Of a stretch of 64,000 nucleotides of DNA, positions 23,608 through 36,745 are shown piece after piece. Under the pieces are notes generated by a model. It was given only the letters and a program-made list of their open reading frames with translations, was not told where the DNA came from and did not search any database. Position 1 is the first letter of the stretch; each line of letters starts with the position of its first letter. The translations under genes and the position numbers were made by a program. This stretch comes from Oehlia diaphana (lineage: Eukaryota; Glomeromycota; Glomeromycetes; Glomerales; Glomeraceae), in assembly GCA_003833135.1 (NCBI GenBank), contig QZLH01000295.1:1-64000 (forward strand). Direction: 5' to 3'.

Positions 23608-23740
23608 CTTACCCCACTAAGTATCGTTTAAAAAATACTCAACCTCCTTTATTTTTTATTTTTCCTTTACTCTTCTATTTTACAAAAAAAAAGTTTTAAA
23701 CTTATTTTAATTACCTCTGACCTTTGGACGTTTATATACA

Positions 23741-26700
23741 ATGGCGTCAGCCGGTCAATCTAGCATTCATAAATTAGGTCAAGCAAACGAGCAAACATGG
23801 TTACAGATGGGTAGGTGTTGATTAAACACCAAAGAAACAGGATGTAGTTAGAATTGTGAACATTTTAAACACGAGTGACTTCACTCGTAAAGACAAACCT
23901 TGTTTGTTTATATAAAACCGTTATACACTTATTTTTCGTCTAGTGCCTTTATAATAATAGTTTAGTTGTACAATATTTTGTACCTTTATTGAGCGAAAGT
24001 ATTTAGCAAGTCTTTTTAATTTTCGCTAGAAATTCACCTTACAATTTAGTTATAATAACGCGCCTAATTTTTTACCACGTTATTTTATTAATAAAATTAT
24101 TCATATTATTCATTAATGTTGTCGTTTCTTTCGTTTATTATAGGAAACGCAGCTGAGCTGATGCATGAATACGATCGAGCCATGACTGCTTACGAGTCAG
24201 CTTTGCGTCATAATGCTTATTCTGTTGCAGCTTTGTCAAGTATAGCTTCTCTTTGTCGGGGAAGAGAACAATTTCCAAAGGTAAAAAATTTTTATTTTTT
24301 TTTTTTTATTTTCCAAAATGATGAATTTGTTCGAATGATTTAACTTTTTGCATTTTAATTTATAGGCTGTTGAATATTTCCAAAGGATATTAGCTATTGA
24401 TCAAACAAACGGAGAAATTTGGGGCGCATTAGGTAATTCATAATTATTATATCATAGTATGATTATGTCTCATTTCTTTTTTGCTCATACCATTTTTTAT
24501 CCATACCTTAGGTCATTGTTATCTGATGATGGATGACTTACAGAAAGCTTATAATGCTTATCAACAGGCTCTTTACCATTTACCTAATCCCAAAGTAAGC
24601 TTTTATCATAAATTATTTGGGATAGATTTTTTTTTTATTTTATTAAATGAGTTTTAAACATAATTCATAACTATGGTTTTAACTATTATTATATAGGAAC
24701 CAAAACTTTGGTATGGAATTGGTATTTTATATGACCGTTATGGTTCACTTGAACATGCAGAAGAAGCCTTTTCTCAAGTAATGAGAATGGAACCAAAATT
24801 TGAGAAAGCCAATGAAATTTATTTTAGACTTGGTATCATATATAAACAACAACAAAAATATGATCAAAGTTTAGAAGTAAGTTTAATATTTTTTGGTAAT
24901 TCATTATAGTTAATATAAATTCAATTGGTTTTTCATATTCTAATTGAATTAATTTATTATGTAGTGTTTTAAATACATTCTCTATAACCCACCAAAACCT
25001 TTAACCGAAGTTGATATTTGGTTTCAAATTGGTCATGTGTATGAACAACAAAAAAATGTAAGGATCCGCATTTAATTATATATAGTTTAGGAGTGTTTAT
25101 TTTTCCAAAGTTGTTTATTAAATTTATTAAATATTGATCCGCATTTATAGTTCGTAGCTGCTAAAGAGGCTTATGAACGTGTTTTAGCCGACAATCCAAA
25201 CCACGCCAAAGTGCTTCAACAATTAGGTTGGCTTTATCATCAACAAAGTGCAAGCTTCAATAATCAAGATCTGGCTATTTCATATCTAACAAAATCATTG
25301 GAATCTGGTAAATAACATTTTAAACAATAGTCATTTATGTATACATACATACATACATACATGCATGCATACATACATACATATATACATATATATACAT
25401 ATATATTTTACTTTTAAAAAAAAACGAAAAATTTATTATTAAATTGTGATTTCTTTATATTTTAGATGGGACCGATGCGCAGTCTTGGTATCTTCTTGGA
25501 CGTTGTTATATGGCACAACAAAAATATAACAAGGCTTATGAAGCATATCAACAAGCTGTGTAAGTATTTCTTTAATTCTCACATTACTAAAATATTTGAA
25601 TTTTTTTTAACTTTTTTTTATCTTTCTTTTTTCTTTAATATTTTAATTTTTCAAAATAGCTATCGCGATTCACGTAATCCTACATTTTGGTGTTCTATTG
25701 GTGTCCTTTATTATCAAATAAATCAGGTATTTATTTAAAAAATATGTAATATTTATAAATATTTATTTGATCAACTAAAATCTTGTTTTTCAATAGTTTC
25801 GGGATGCCTTGGATGCTTATAGTAGAGCAATTCGGTTGAATCCATTTATTAGTGAAGTTTGGTATGACCTAGGGACACTGTATGAATCTTGTAACAATCA
25901 AATCAATGACGCGTTGGACGCCTATCAACGTGCAGCTGAATTGGATCCTACAAATCCTCATATAAAGCAAAGGTTGCAAATGTTAAGAACCCAACAAGTT
26001 CAAGGAGGACAAACTACCGCACCAATTCCTCAGGATGTTAATCCTCAATCTTATCAACAATTAAATGGTCCTCCGCCAATGCTTGGTAATCCTCCAACTT
26101 TTGCTCAACCAACTCCTGGACCACAAGGACCTCCTGGTATGCCAACATATGGAAGTAGACATGATAGTAGGCAAAATCATCCACAAATCCCCATTTCATT
26201 ATCAGCTCTTCATCATGGAGATAGTAATCATCGTGACTTACCCCCAATGTCGAGAAGTGATTTGCAAATTCAAAGAAGTGATTTACCTCCCATGTCAGCT
26301 CCAATGCCAATGTCAAGAAGAAGTCCAGGCCCCTCAGGATCTTATGCTCAACCTCATCTTCGCGAACCAAGACCACCTACTCCTCCAAATCAACAACATC
26401 CTATTAATAATTCTATTATGTCTCCAACTGATCCAAGATCTTTAGCTCCACATCAATCTCAACAACCACGTTCAGATAAACGTCAATCACCACCTCCGAC
26501 GCTTCCTCAAATTCAAGATGAAAGACGTTCAAGATATTCTCCTCCTCCTCCATTACGTCCTACTTACCCTACTTCACCAAGAATGGGAGCAAGTGAACAC
26601 GGTAACTCGCAACACTCAGGTTATCATCAACAATCTCATCATGAAATTTCACATCATTCTCCTCCGATTGTTGATCGTCGTGATTCTGATATGTATGATC

Positions 26701-27602
26701 CTAATAAGATTAAACATACTTCGGAACAATTATCATCGAACCACGAACCTCATTCTACACATCTACCTCACCTTGAGTATCGAGAATCTCCGTCTAAACC
26801 CGAGGAACCTCCAGTCTCAAATAGTCTTGATCACGGTTCAAGAGTTTCTATCTTGAATACTCCACATCAAATTAACCAACATGATAATAGAATTGGTGGC
26901 TCAGTTGAAGACAAAGGAATGCCACCATTTTCTTTCCGTCAAGAAGAACATAGACGTCCTATTTTATCATCAGAGATCAAATCTCCTGAAGGACCTTCAC
27001 AAGAACAACGTCCACCTACAACAGTTAACTTAGAATCTCCTGTTAGAGAAAACTCTTATGGTAGTCCAACTTTCAGCGAATCTGGTGAAAATCAACGTAA
27101 ATCTTCAACCGATCAACATTCTAATCGAGGACCTTCAGAATTGGTAAAACCTCCGTTCCCAGAGGAACAACAGCAACAACAAAGTTCGCATTCTCCTAGT
27201 GAACAACCAACTTTACTGCGTATCATAGATACAAATAGTCCATCTAGTCCTCGCGAAAACGATCTTAATAAACCAATATTACCATCAATAAGAAGTAATG
27301 CAACCCGCCAAGTTGATGAGGATTATGATGATACACCTGTGGATATAATTAATATTAATGAAAGTGGTACATCATCCGCAGGACAAAAAAGATCTTATTC
27401 ACCAACACCAAAAGGTGGAGAAAATGATATTGACAATCGGGAAGATCCTGCTAGTAAGCGACCTAAAACTGCACCGCCTACACCTGGAAGAGATGACGCT
27501 TCACCGACATCTTCGCATTCAGAACAAATAAGAGAGAGGCGAAAATCTGAACAAAGTGCTAGTGGAAGCGTGTCACAATCGCCCAGGTCAGAATTAGATT
27601 AA
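23741..27602 (+). CDS. CYC8: Cyc8/Ssn6 TPR transcriptional corepressor
   Basis: Ten exons (23741-23810, 24144-24280, 24366-24432, 24512-24594, 24697-24876, 24965-25057, 25151-25307, 25466-25559, 25660-25726, 25797-27602) give 917 aa. Residues about 20-365 form consecutive TPR repeats: AAELMHEYDRAMTAYESAL, AVEYFQRILAIDQTNGEIW, GHCYLMMDDLQKAYNAYQQA, WYGIGILYDRYGSLEHAEEA, WYLLGRCYMAQQKYNKAYEA, FRDALDAYSRAIRLNPF. Cyc8 uses these to bind Tup1 and DNA-binding repressors in the nucleus. The remaining 550 residues, all in the last exon, are disordered and rich in Pro, Ser, Gln and His, with PPP and SPR patches and near its end a basic KRPKT stretch, as in other Cyc8 proteins. Intron 7 contains a CATA microsatellite. 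Confidence 0.96.
25342..25402. repeat. (CATA)n microsatellite in CYC8 intron 7
   Basis: Runs of CATA with two CATG variants inside the intron 25308-25465. Confidence 0.85.
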
Positions 27603-29238
27603 TCTTTAAATTGTAACCAATAATATACTTTTTTTTCCATTAATCAGAATATGTAAAGAATAAAGATAAGAGGAGAATGATCTTTCACAAATAATTTATG
27701 ATCGTAGCGATTAAATCAGTTTTTTATTCATTTTACCTATTATATTCGATATGATATGGAAAGCCAACAAACATGTAAGGTAGATTTCCTTAAGAGAAAT
27801 GGAAGTTATTTTGCATATGTACCTATGGTAAAAAGTACTGGTTGGTTGGGTGGGAAATTACAAATATAATACTAATAGTTTTTTTCAATTGCAATAAATT
27901 AGCAATTAGTAGTAGTTAATAGTTATTTTAGTACAAATTTTGTAGCAATTTTTATATATTTTTTTTTTCTTTTTTTCAATTCAATATGAAAAAAATAAGT
28001 TAATTAGTAAGTAGTGTAATTAGTTATGTATATGTTTGATAAATAAAGGACATTTATTAATATAAAATATATACTAGGCGCAGTACACGAATTTTTTTAA
28101 TTTTTTAAAAACAATGATTGTCAATGAATAAAGTATAGTTTGTCTAAATATAGATAAGGATATGATCGTAATTACATAATTTTAGTAATAACCATATCTG
28201 GAAAAACTTAAATAATCAGCCGATGATAAAGATAGTTCTCCGTAATTTTTTCCCCACAAATAGTATTTTTACCGGATTTGATAGACTAAGTACTAAAAGG
28301 ATAAATTTGCTGCAGAATCCCCCCATATTGTACGTGATTACGTCTTCTGATATCACTTCACTTATTAAAATTTGGTTAGTAAACCCATGCGAGATATTGT
28401 AACGGAATTAAGTTAATACAGAAGTGGTGGCTATTTAATGCATTATTTTTTCATCGACGAGTTTTATTTGTTGTAATTTTGGATATATGAAACCAAAATA
28501 AGCCTCACTTACGAAAGTTCTGGCAATGATGACTATTACTTAATATACAAGTGCATTAATAATAATATACTAGTATAATTATAGTAAATTTTTTGTTTGA
28601 TTGTTATCTCCGATTGAAATTTTTTCAAATAATTAGACATGTGAATACCAAACGATGTTCTTTGAATAGATTTCATATTCTTATTGTAACGATCTACCAT
28701 AAATATTCTTAAATATATATTTTTATGCTAGATTATGAAACGTGAATCAACTAAATGAGTTTTTACCTGCGATATTAGTTTCAACATATATTTATAAATT
28801 TATCCCTAATTATAAAAATAAGCATAAATCGATTTGTTCACCAAATTAAGCCTTGAATAGTTGCCTATTGACATCATACCTTCCTTTAACCTATCTTTGA
28901 AAGTAATTGCACGTGCGCACGGCTCTTATGCAACGGCCTATAGTGATTAGTTATTTCATATTCCGCTTATGCATTGTTTGCATTGTCTGTGTACCATGAG
29001 TTCAGACTTCAGACTGTAATGTAACATAATTTTTATTGGTTTAAAATTAATCCTTATTTTTTTGACATATTCGAACATAAATATTATAAAAATATCTTGA
29101 TAACTTTTTTTCTCCTTACTTTCTTTTGTTTCGCCTTTTAAATTTAAATCTACATATCATATATATTTTGATCTTTCTTATTTACTGTATCCTTTTTTGG
29201 CTAAATAAATAATATAGTATAATAAATACATACAAAAA
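27603..29238. other. Intergenic region CYC8 to FYVE-ARM gene
   Basis: 1.6 kb of AT-rich DNA with no open frame that looks like protein, no tRNA-like cloverleaf and no long repeat that I can see. A CACGTG occurs at 28910-28915, 324 bases before the next start codon. Confidence 0.7.
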
Positions 29239-32200
29239 ATGGATAATAATCCTCTTTCTTCTCTTTCAAGTTCTCATTCAAGAAATGATTCATTATCTCA
29301 AAATGAATTATTAGATGGATTTTTATTAGTTAGACCCGTTTGGGTTGATGATGAAACTGTTAAAAATTGTAAAGGTTGTGAAATTGGGTTTACTGCTATT
29401 AGAAGGAAGGTCGGTTAAACAAAAATTTTAGAATGGATTTATCATGTTTACTTAATGAATACTTAGTGGGATATGTAAAAAAAAATTATTTCTTATTTGA
29501 AAATTTATCTTGATCTAATAAAATTCCTTTTTTTTTTTTTTGTGATCCAGCATCATTGTCGTCAATGGTAAGCTAAAGTTTTTTAAGATTAGCTGATATT
29601 GATTTGTTATAAATAAAATAAAGTATTTTAAAAAAAAATTCTTCTTTTAAAGTGGGAATATATTTTGTCAAGAATGTACATCAAGAAAAATTTCATTGCC
29701 CCAGTTTGGTTATATAACTCCTGAAAGAATTTGTAACGAATGTTTTGAAATTGCTTATCTTATTGGATATATAATTTCTGATGAACCATCTACTCAAGTA
29801 CATTAATTTTATCATTTATTTTAATGAATATTATGGATTGTTGTTATTATAAAAAAAAACTTTAAACAAAGAAGATTCAATTTATTTAATACTAGATACA
29901 TGGTGCAAGAGGGTTACTAGATATCGTGGAACGTGGAAATGGTAAATGATTTATACGCATTTAATTGAGTAATAATTTTTTTTTTTGAGAAACTTATATA
30001 TATATATATATTTTTTAGAACATGAATTGTCTAATTTCATTACTTATGGTGGATTAGATGCATTAATTTACTTATGTAGAGCATTACATACAAATGACTT
30101 ACATCAATTAGGGACAACAGCATTAACTAATCTTTCAGGTTATGGTAAATAAAGTTTAATTTATTCAAATTTTTTTTTTAACTTTTTCTTTTTTAATAAA
30201 AAAAAACCTTTCTTTAAATTTAGAATCATTTAAACCTTATATTATTATGAAAGGAGGGATTCCTTATTTGTATAATTTAATATTATTTTATTATAGTAAG
30301 ATAAATTCAGATGCTTCATCATCTGATCCTTCATATACAGCAAAATTTTTAGACTCTGCTTCTACTATTATTTTAAATATTGGAAATATTCTTTATTCAT
30401 TATCGATTTCGGGTAGAGTATAATATTTAAATATCACAAAAATTCCACATTTTTTTTACTTTTATTTATTTATTTTGGAAAAAAAAAGTGTATATATATT
30501 TATTTATTTGGAAAAAAATGTGTGTATATATATTTAATAGGGTCTCTATGTCAAAGAATGGTAATAGATGTTGGATCATTGGAAGCAATAATGAAATTAG
30601 CAAGTTTTCAATTAGGAAATTTAGCAGAAGATGAAACCTCAGATGAGGATATACTTTTAACTTATGAAGAAATGCATTTACGTGTTGAATTAGCAAGAGG
30701 TTTAGCTGCAAAAACTATTTCATGTTTGGCAACTAATCGTAAGTAACTTTTAATATATATATATATATATATATAATTTATTGACTTTAATAAATTCTTT
30801 AGCATCACATCAGCTATTAATATTTGAAAATCCTAGAATTGGATTAGACAAATTGATGGATTTGTTACATTCTAGCACATATGAAGTTCGTAAATATGCT
30901 GCCAAATCTATAGCATATTTATCACTAAGAAACGGTAAATTTTATTTTATTTATAGGAAAATATGTTACAAATATTAACTTTTTTTAAAAAACAATTTCT
31001 TAGATAAGTATAAATCTGCTTTAATCAAAGATGGTAGAGTTAAGGTATTAACTTCTGTTATTGAACTTGTTGACGAAAATTTAGCAAAAGCCAATCAAGT
31101 TACAATATCTCATGCGTGTTGTGCAATGGTAAGTTTATAAAATTTTTTTTGTGAAAATTTTTTTTTTGTAAGTTATTAATCCAACGTTTTTTTAAGGCTA
31201 ATCTGGCAACGAATGGTAATTTGATGACCCTCTTTTTTTGTGATATTTAATGATTAAATAAGAATATTTACTTCTTTTAAAAATATTTAGCTGAATCACA
31301 ACAACTTTTAATTAGTCAGCCATCTTTATTATCAAATTTATGTCAAGTTGTTAGTTATTTTATTTCGGATAAAGAAATTCAGAGGTAAATAGTAAAAAAA
31401 AAAAATGTTGTTTAATAATAATGATGATGATAATAATGAACTATAAAGCTACTAAAATTTTACTAATTAATTCTTTTATATAAATAGACATGTAGCACGA
31501 TTATTGGCAAATTTTGCGCTATATGGTAAAAAAATTATTGTGCCTTTTACATTGTATAAATTTTATATTGACGTTTTTTTTTTGTTTTCGAAAGAGGAGA
31601 ATAAGACACGTATGTTATTTTATCCAATGACTAATGAAAAAGAAGCAACAGATGAAGAAGCAGAAAAAGTAGTGGAACAGGAAGCAGAACAAGAACAAGA
31701 TAATAATGATCAACAATTAGAAGAATTCTTCGGTAGTATTGTCCCTACACTTATTGCTATTGGAGATTCACCTGTTGCTGATGTAGAAATTCAAAGACAT
31801 ATTGTTAGAGCGTTAGATAATTTATCAACTGAAGGTAAAATATAAAACAAAAGTATTAAATAAGTGTATATTATTCCTATTAATTTTTTGTTTAAAAATC
31901 ATTACAGTCCCTTCTATGTCACATTCAAAATTATTACCATGTTTACCATTAATTAATCGTATATTGGATACAATTCAAGATGAGGATATACGCAAACGTG
32001 CAACGCATGTATTAAATAAATTATCCCCACCATTACCTTCTATACCAATTTCTTCTCCATTTATTTTAAATAATGATCAACAACATTATTTTCAACAAGA
32101 TTATGATGATATTTCTCATTTTTATGGGCAACCACAAAATACAAGTGACTTATCTTTAAATGAAAAGAATAATTTAACAAAGACAAAAGTAGAAGTTGAG

Positions 32201-32506
32201 AATAGTACTGCAACTACAAAAATAACAAATGTAGATGATTCAAATGTAATTACATCTTATTTGGTCCCTGTTGACAATCTTATTTTACTTGATGATAAAG
32301 AAACAAAAACAACTGCATATATTAGCTCTAGCAATAATAATTTTGGAAACATTGAAGAATTAAATAATAATTTTAATAATATTAGTTTAGAATATAATTA
32401 TAAGGAAACCTTATCTACTTTGGATAATCCACCAAAATTGCCACCTATTAGACAAAATAGTGGAGCTTTACCTACATTATTAAACCAATTTTCATTTGAC
32501 AATTAA
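29239..32506 (+). CDS. FYVE zinc-finger protein with armadillo-like repeats
   Basis: Fourteen exons (29239-29409, 29551-29567, 29653-29797, 29896-29941, 30019-30144, 30224-30412, 30541-30738, 30803-30934, 31004-31128, 31197-31215, 31291-31384, 31488-31525, 31595-31834, 31908-32506) give 712 aa. Residues about 34-96 form a FYVE finger with its PI3P-binding signatures: WVDDETVKNC (WxxD), RRKHHCRQCG (R+HHCR) and RICNEC (RVC). Helical armadillo/HEAT-like repeats follow (GGLDALIYLCRALHTNDL, STYEVRKYAAKSIAYLSL, ISHACCAMANLATN, IQRHVARLLANFAL, VEIQRHIVRALDNLS), then a disordered tail. FYVE domains dock on endosomes; the ARM array should bind a partner, as Vac8-type proteins do. I know no specific orthologue. 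Two exons are only 17 and 19 bases long. Confidence 0.88.
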
Positions 32507-32796
32507 CTTATAGATTTTAATTAATAAAATGATAAACTTTTATTGAGGTCCAAAATGAAATAAATTATTGATTGATAAAATTTTTATTATAAAATTATAT
32601 TGAAATTTTATAAAATTATTATATTATTTCCTAAAGGATATGAAGGGTATACTGTATTTCCCATCCAAATCAGTATATAATGTTACTTATGTAAATATAT
32701 TTTTTGAATAATGTTAAATGTTTTTGTTTGCAGATGTGTATATATATTATTTTAGTAGTAAATCAAATTTAAATTTTTTTAAAAAAGTCTTCTTTT

Positions 32797-34446
32797 TTAT
32801 GAATCTTGTTTCAAATGATCTTTCGCATCAAATAAAATATTATTTGTTGATTTATTATCTGAAGAATTTTTGTCTGTGTTATTATTAAAATTGTTAGTAG
32901 AAGAAGAAGAGTTTGGTGGCGAAATAGTAGTATATGATGATGGTGATGTTGTAAATGGTGGTGGTGATGTTGGATAATAGTTTGGCTTATTGTGTAATCT
33001 TGCATCCAATGCTTTTAATGCTAATGCTCTATCAAATTAAAAGATTTAAGCGTAAAAAAAATATAAGAAATTATGAAAATTATAAGCAATAAGCAATACG
33101 TGTAACTAATTGTGTGACTAATTTACCTTCTTCTTTCGCCTTCGGCTCTTGCACTACCTGGCATAGCAGGTGCTAAACTTGTTGGGAGGCTTTCTAAATC
33201 CATAGCAAATCTCCTTTTCTGTATTGGTTTACAACATTTTAACATTACTAAAATATTAAATACCATAGTAGAAATAAATTTGATGGCAGGTCTATGTAAG
33301 TTTTTTTTTTTTTAAAAAAAAAAAAACAAGGGAACAAATTTAAATTAGCAATTAATTATTTTTTTTAAAAAAAAGACGAGAGTAAAAAAATACTCAACTG
33401 AATAAATTCAGGGAAGAAGCTAGCAAAAGAAAAAGTCTCACTACGATCTCCACGTAAACCACCTTGATATTTATAAAATCTTAAATGAATCCAAGAAATA
33501 AAACTACCATAAAGTACTAAAAGAAATTGTGATTGTGATTCAAATAATACAAAACAAACGAAACTTAATAATAAAAATAAACTTGGTATATGTTTTACTC
33601 TACAAAATGTCAGTCTAACTAAATGTTCCGGTATTATTTGTTTTAACCCTACTAAAAATCCACCAATTAATCCAATCATTCCATTTACTTGTACATTATA
33701 TCTAAATAATAAAATAAAGGAGATTAACGCGTAAGAAATAACTAAAATTAAAAATTTAGTAAATATGAACGAACTTACAAGTAAAATGTATCCCCTGTGA
33801 TAGTATATTCACATAAATATGTTAAATATGCACATATATTAGCTCCAATTATAACGATACCTATAAACTTTAAAAAATCTCTTGATCCCCATGCTCTTTC
33901 TAAATATTTTCCATTCACTAGTATTATAAGAATACTTCCTACAAACTATTTTAAAATTGTATTTATTTATATTATTAAATCTTTCCTTTTAAGAAATAAA
34001 TAAAAATTCAAATAATATATATTTATATACTTACTCCCGATAAATTAGTTTCTAGAAATCCTGCTGTTAAAAACGTCCAAAATTTCCGAAGCGCGTATCC
34101 TGGTACCAGTGCCATGTCAGGTAAAATATTGGAAGGAAGAGTGGGTTCTTTTCCTTCATTTTCCCCTCCATTGTCTTGCCATTGTTTTATTCTTTGTATT
34201 GTTCTGAGTCCTGACAGAATAATTATTATTATTGTAATTACTTTAACTGTTGGAGATATATTAATAAACGCTATCTAAAGTAGAATCCCAGTGTGTAAGT
34301 AAAGAATCGAATGAAAAAACAAACGAAACTAGAGATCTATATTTACCCTCAAATTCAGCATTTTTTAAGTAATACTTTCGATTTAAAAAACTGATGAAGT
34401 TTTTATACAGTGTAATTTGGGCAAACAATATTTTTAATTGGTTCAT
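32797..34446 (-). CDS. TMEM115/DUF1751 rhomboid-like Golgi protein
   Basis: Exons 34347-34446, 34035-34270, 33779-33945, 33394-33701, 33127-33247 and 32797-33028 give 387 aa. Conserved blocks match TMEM115: LVPGYALRKFWTFLTAGFLE, GKYLERAWGSRDFLKFI, NGMIGLIGGFLVGLKQIIPEH, SFISWIHLRFYKYQGGLRGD, FSFASFFPEFIQ, and after a linker ERRRALALKALDARL. About six membrane segments are predicted. The fold resembles rhomboid protease but no catalytic Ser/His pair is apparent. TMEM115 sits in the Golgi and takes part in retrograde transport. The tail is rich in Ser, Asn and Pro. The first exon, giving a 33-residue extension, is supported only by frame and splice sites. It converges on the FYVE-ARM gene. Confidence 0.88.
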
Positions 34447-35018
34447 ACATGTATTATAATGCGGTCACACGATAATAACGTTATAGATTCTGATTGCGTA
34501 TATTCGTATATTGTTATCTGTTATCACAATTAGCATATTTTTACAAAAAAAGTATTTGTGATTTTTTTCACCTTATATTTGAGAGCGCGAGCCTCTCAGG
34601 ATCGGATAAATTTGGATTCCGTTTCTATCTCAGCTCAACTCTCAATAAATCGATAATTAAGCAATAAAGTACATTATCCGGTATCACGTGATTTTTTATA
34701 ATTAAAAATGGTCGTGTATTCAAATCACGGGATACCGGATAAATCACTTATTCGGCTCGAAGTGCCGAATAACTATTAAATATATAGTAATTGCACGATA
34801 ATAACTTTTTACATACTTGTTAATATAGTTTTATTTTTCTGATGGTATACGAATTATACATCCCACGCTACACACGCATACACAAAATTAAAAAATCACA
34901 AGCCCAAATTGTGGGCGAAACTTTATTTTGTAATTCTGTGTTTAATATCTACAAAAACATACAGCTCAACTCTGCATCATGTTTTTTTGATGAATCTAAA
35001 TACTCATTGCTTTTCTTT
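34447..35018. other. Upstream region of TMEM115 with palindromes
   Basis: No gene. Contains the inverted repeat at 34672-34743 and a short palindrome TTATTCGGC...GTGCCGAATAA around 34748-34773. Confidence 0.6.
34672..34743. repeat. Palindromic element with 22-base arms
   Basis: Arms at 34672-34693 and 34722-34743 are reverse complements with one mismatch (ATCCGGTATCACGTGATTT against AAATCACGGGATACCGGAT), separated by 28 bases. The arm includes a CACGTG. A fold-back or MITE remnant is likely. Confidence 0.65.
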
Positions 35019-36745
35019 TAATCTTCCATTCCAAGCTTTATGAACTGTTTTTTTTGATTTTGCCGGTATCGATCACTAATTTCAAGGCTTAAAATTTCAT
35101 TGATTTTTCCAACAATGATCGTTGCTTCCTGCCAACTACCTTGAGCTCCGTCCAATTTAACATTCTCCATCTTGATATTATCAAACTCGTTTACTATCAT
35201 TTTGTCCGGTACTTTTCTTCACTGAATCAATTGCTTTTCCACCAAAATTCAAGCTCTGAGAATACACCTGAAATTCTGGTTCAATATCCGGGAAGAGTAA
35301 GAATTAAAGTATCCATAAGAACTTGTTTCAACGCCTCTTCGTTTGAATGCTTAACACATTGTCCTTTAATGGCTTTAGTAAAACCTTCTCTATAGATTGG
35401 CAAAGAGGTTCAATATTATATTCTGTCTCCAAAATCTGCAAACAATTCCGTACAGGTATTAAATCCTCCTTTTTCCAGTCATAGATCATAAGTGCCTCTG
35501 TGATAAATTTCCTCTCGGCAATACGATTTGGTGTTCAAAAATTGTGTTGTAATGATGCGGGTAATGGGTTTTGTTGATATGTAATGGCTCCAGTATAGAA
35601 CATGAATGATAATAACGGGGTACGATCAGTTGCTAACTCCGTAACTCGCGAATATAGGTGAGTCAAAATTGATTGAGTGCTTCAGTAATGGGAATTGTTA
35701 ACAATTAAGGCAATGTTTGTTGCGGATCAGGGGAGAATTAAAAGGTATATTAAGAATGGCTGAACTATCATCCAATTTACTCTTTTGTTTCATCAACTTC
35801 CTGACATATGGCGAAAAAAATACCCATCATTTTGCTCCTTTAACCATGACACTATTCCCTCTTTAATATTATCTGATAAAATTATTTCCAAAACTCGATT
35901 TTCTTGAATCCATACAAGTCTCAGAATTCTTCGTCTAACATCAAATCTTCTGAAATGTTAAACCTGAGATGAATTCGGCCAAAACAACAGGAGTCACGCC
36001 AGTTAAAAAAAACACGAGCTACGTCTTCATCATAAGCAGTCTTTAATCTACTGAAGAATTGTTTAAACGAATTCAATTTTTCTTTTAGTGGAGTCACCTT
36101 CGTCTTTGTGATGACTGGTGAAAACTTGGAGTATTTCGTTTTTAAGGGCTTTGTTCATACAGAATCGTATTCATCGATGAAAATATAGAGCCAAAGTTGC
36201 TTAGTACTTTTAAATAGAGATTTTTACTAAAATAAGGATAAAATACCTTATTATCGCTCAATTCTACCACGTCTACCACGTCCAGTAACTTCTTGAAATT
36301 CAAAAGCATCCTTTGAAATGATTTCCTAACTCTTGTTTATATCGGTACATAATTTTGATATATATGTATCCAAATTTTGTGAAGTTTGCTCTAAAGATTT
36401 CATACGTTTCATTAGTGCAAAGTCCAGCAAAAATTGAGTTTGAGGAACTCAGACGCTAATGGCGATATATAGAACTTGAAATAATTGCTTAAATCATTCT
36501 CTGTCCTTTACGCCATAGTAAGAGGACAAAGTATAGAGGAATAGTGTCTTTCCGAAACGAATGAGGACGTAGGGAAAGGATGGCAGTAGCACGGAGAGCC
36601 TCTATTTTAGGAAAGAGTCTTATCTAAATAATAACAACCTTCCCGTCTCAAAACATCAAATGAGTCTGTTGAAAATATTTCAAAATGTTTCGAGATGGTA
36701 CGTCTGAAAGGAACCAAGGAAAGAGGTGAGAGAGTGAAAAGTGAA
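35019..36745 (-). pseudogene. Decayed AAA-ATPase-like / PD-(D/E)XK nuclease family gene
   Basis: Reading the minus strand from 36745 downward gives, across many frameshifts and stops, the ordered pieces of the 'AAA-ATPase-like plus PD-(D/E)XK nuclease' (DUF1703) family: SKHFEIFSTDSFDVLRREG, YYLDKT, a broken Walker A region (FGKTLFLYTLSSYYGVKDRE), an IFIDEYDSV Walker B, a FNISEDLMLDEEF block, SFMFYTGAITYQQNPLPAS, RIAERKFITEALMIYDWKK, VRNCLQILETEYNIEPLCQS and at the end WQEATIIVGKINEILSLEIS. This family is greatly expanded in mycorrhizal and other fungi. At least ten disruptions rule out expression of a full protein. Confidence 0.75.

Noticed and set aside
26038..26856. Several frames of 110-126 codons inside the CYC8 last exon
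   Set aside because: Shadows of the Pro/Gln-rich coding sequence in other frames or on the other strand.
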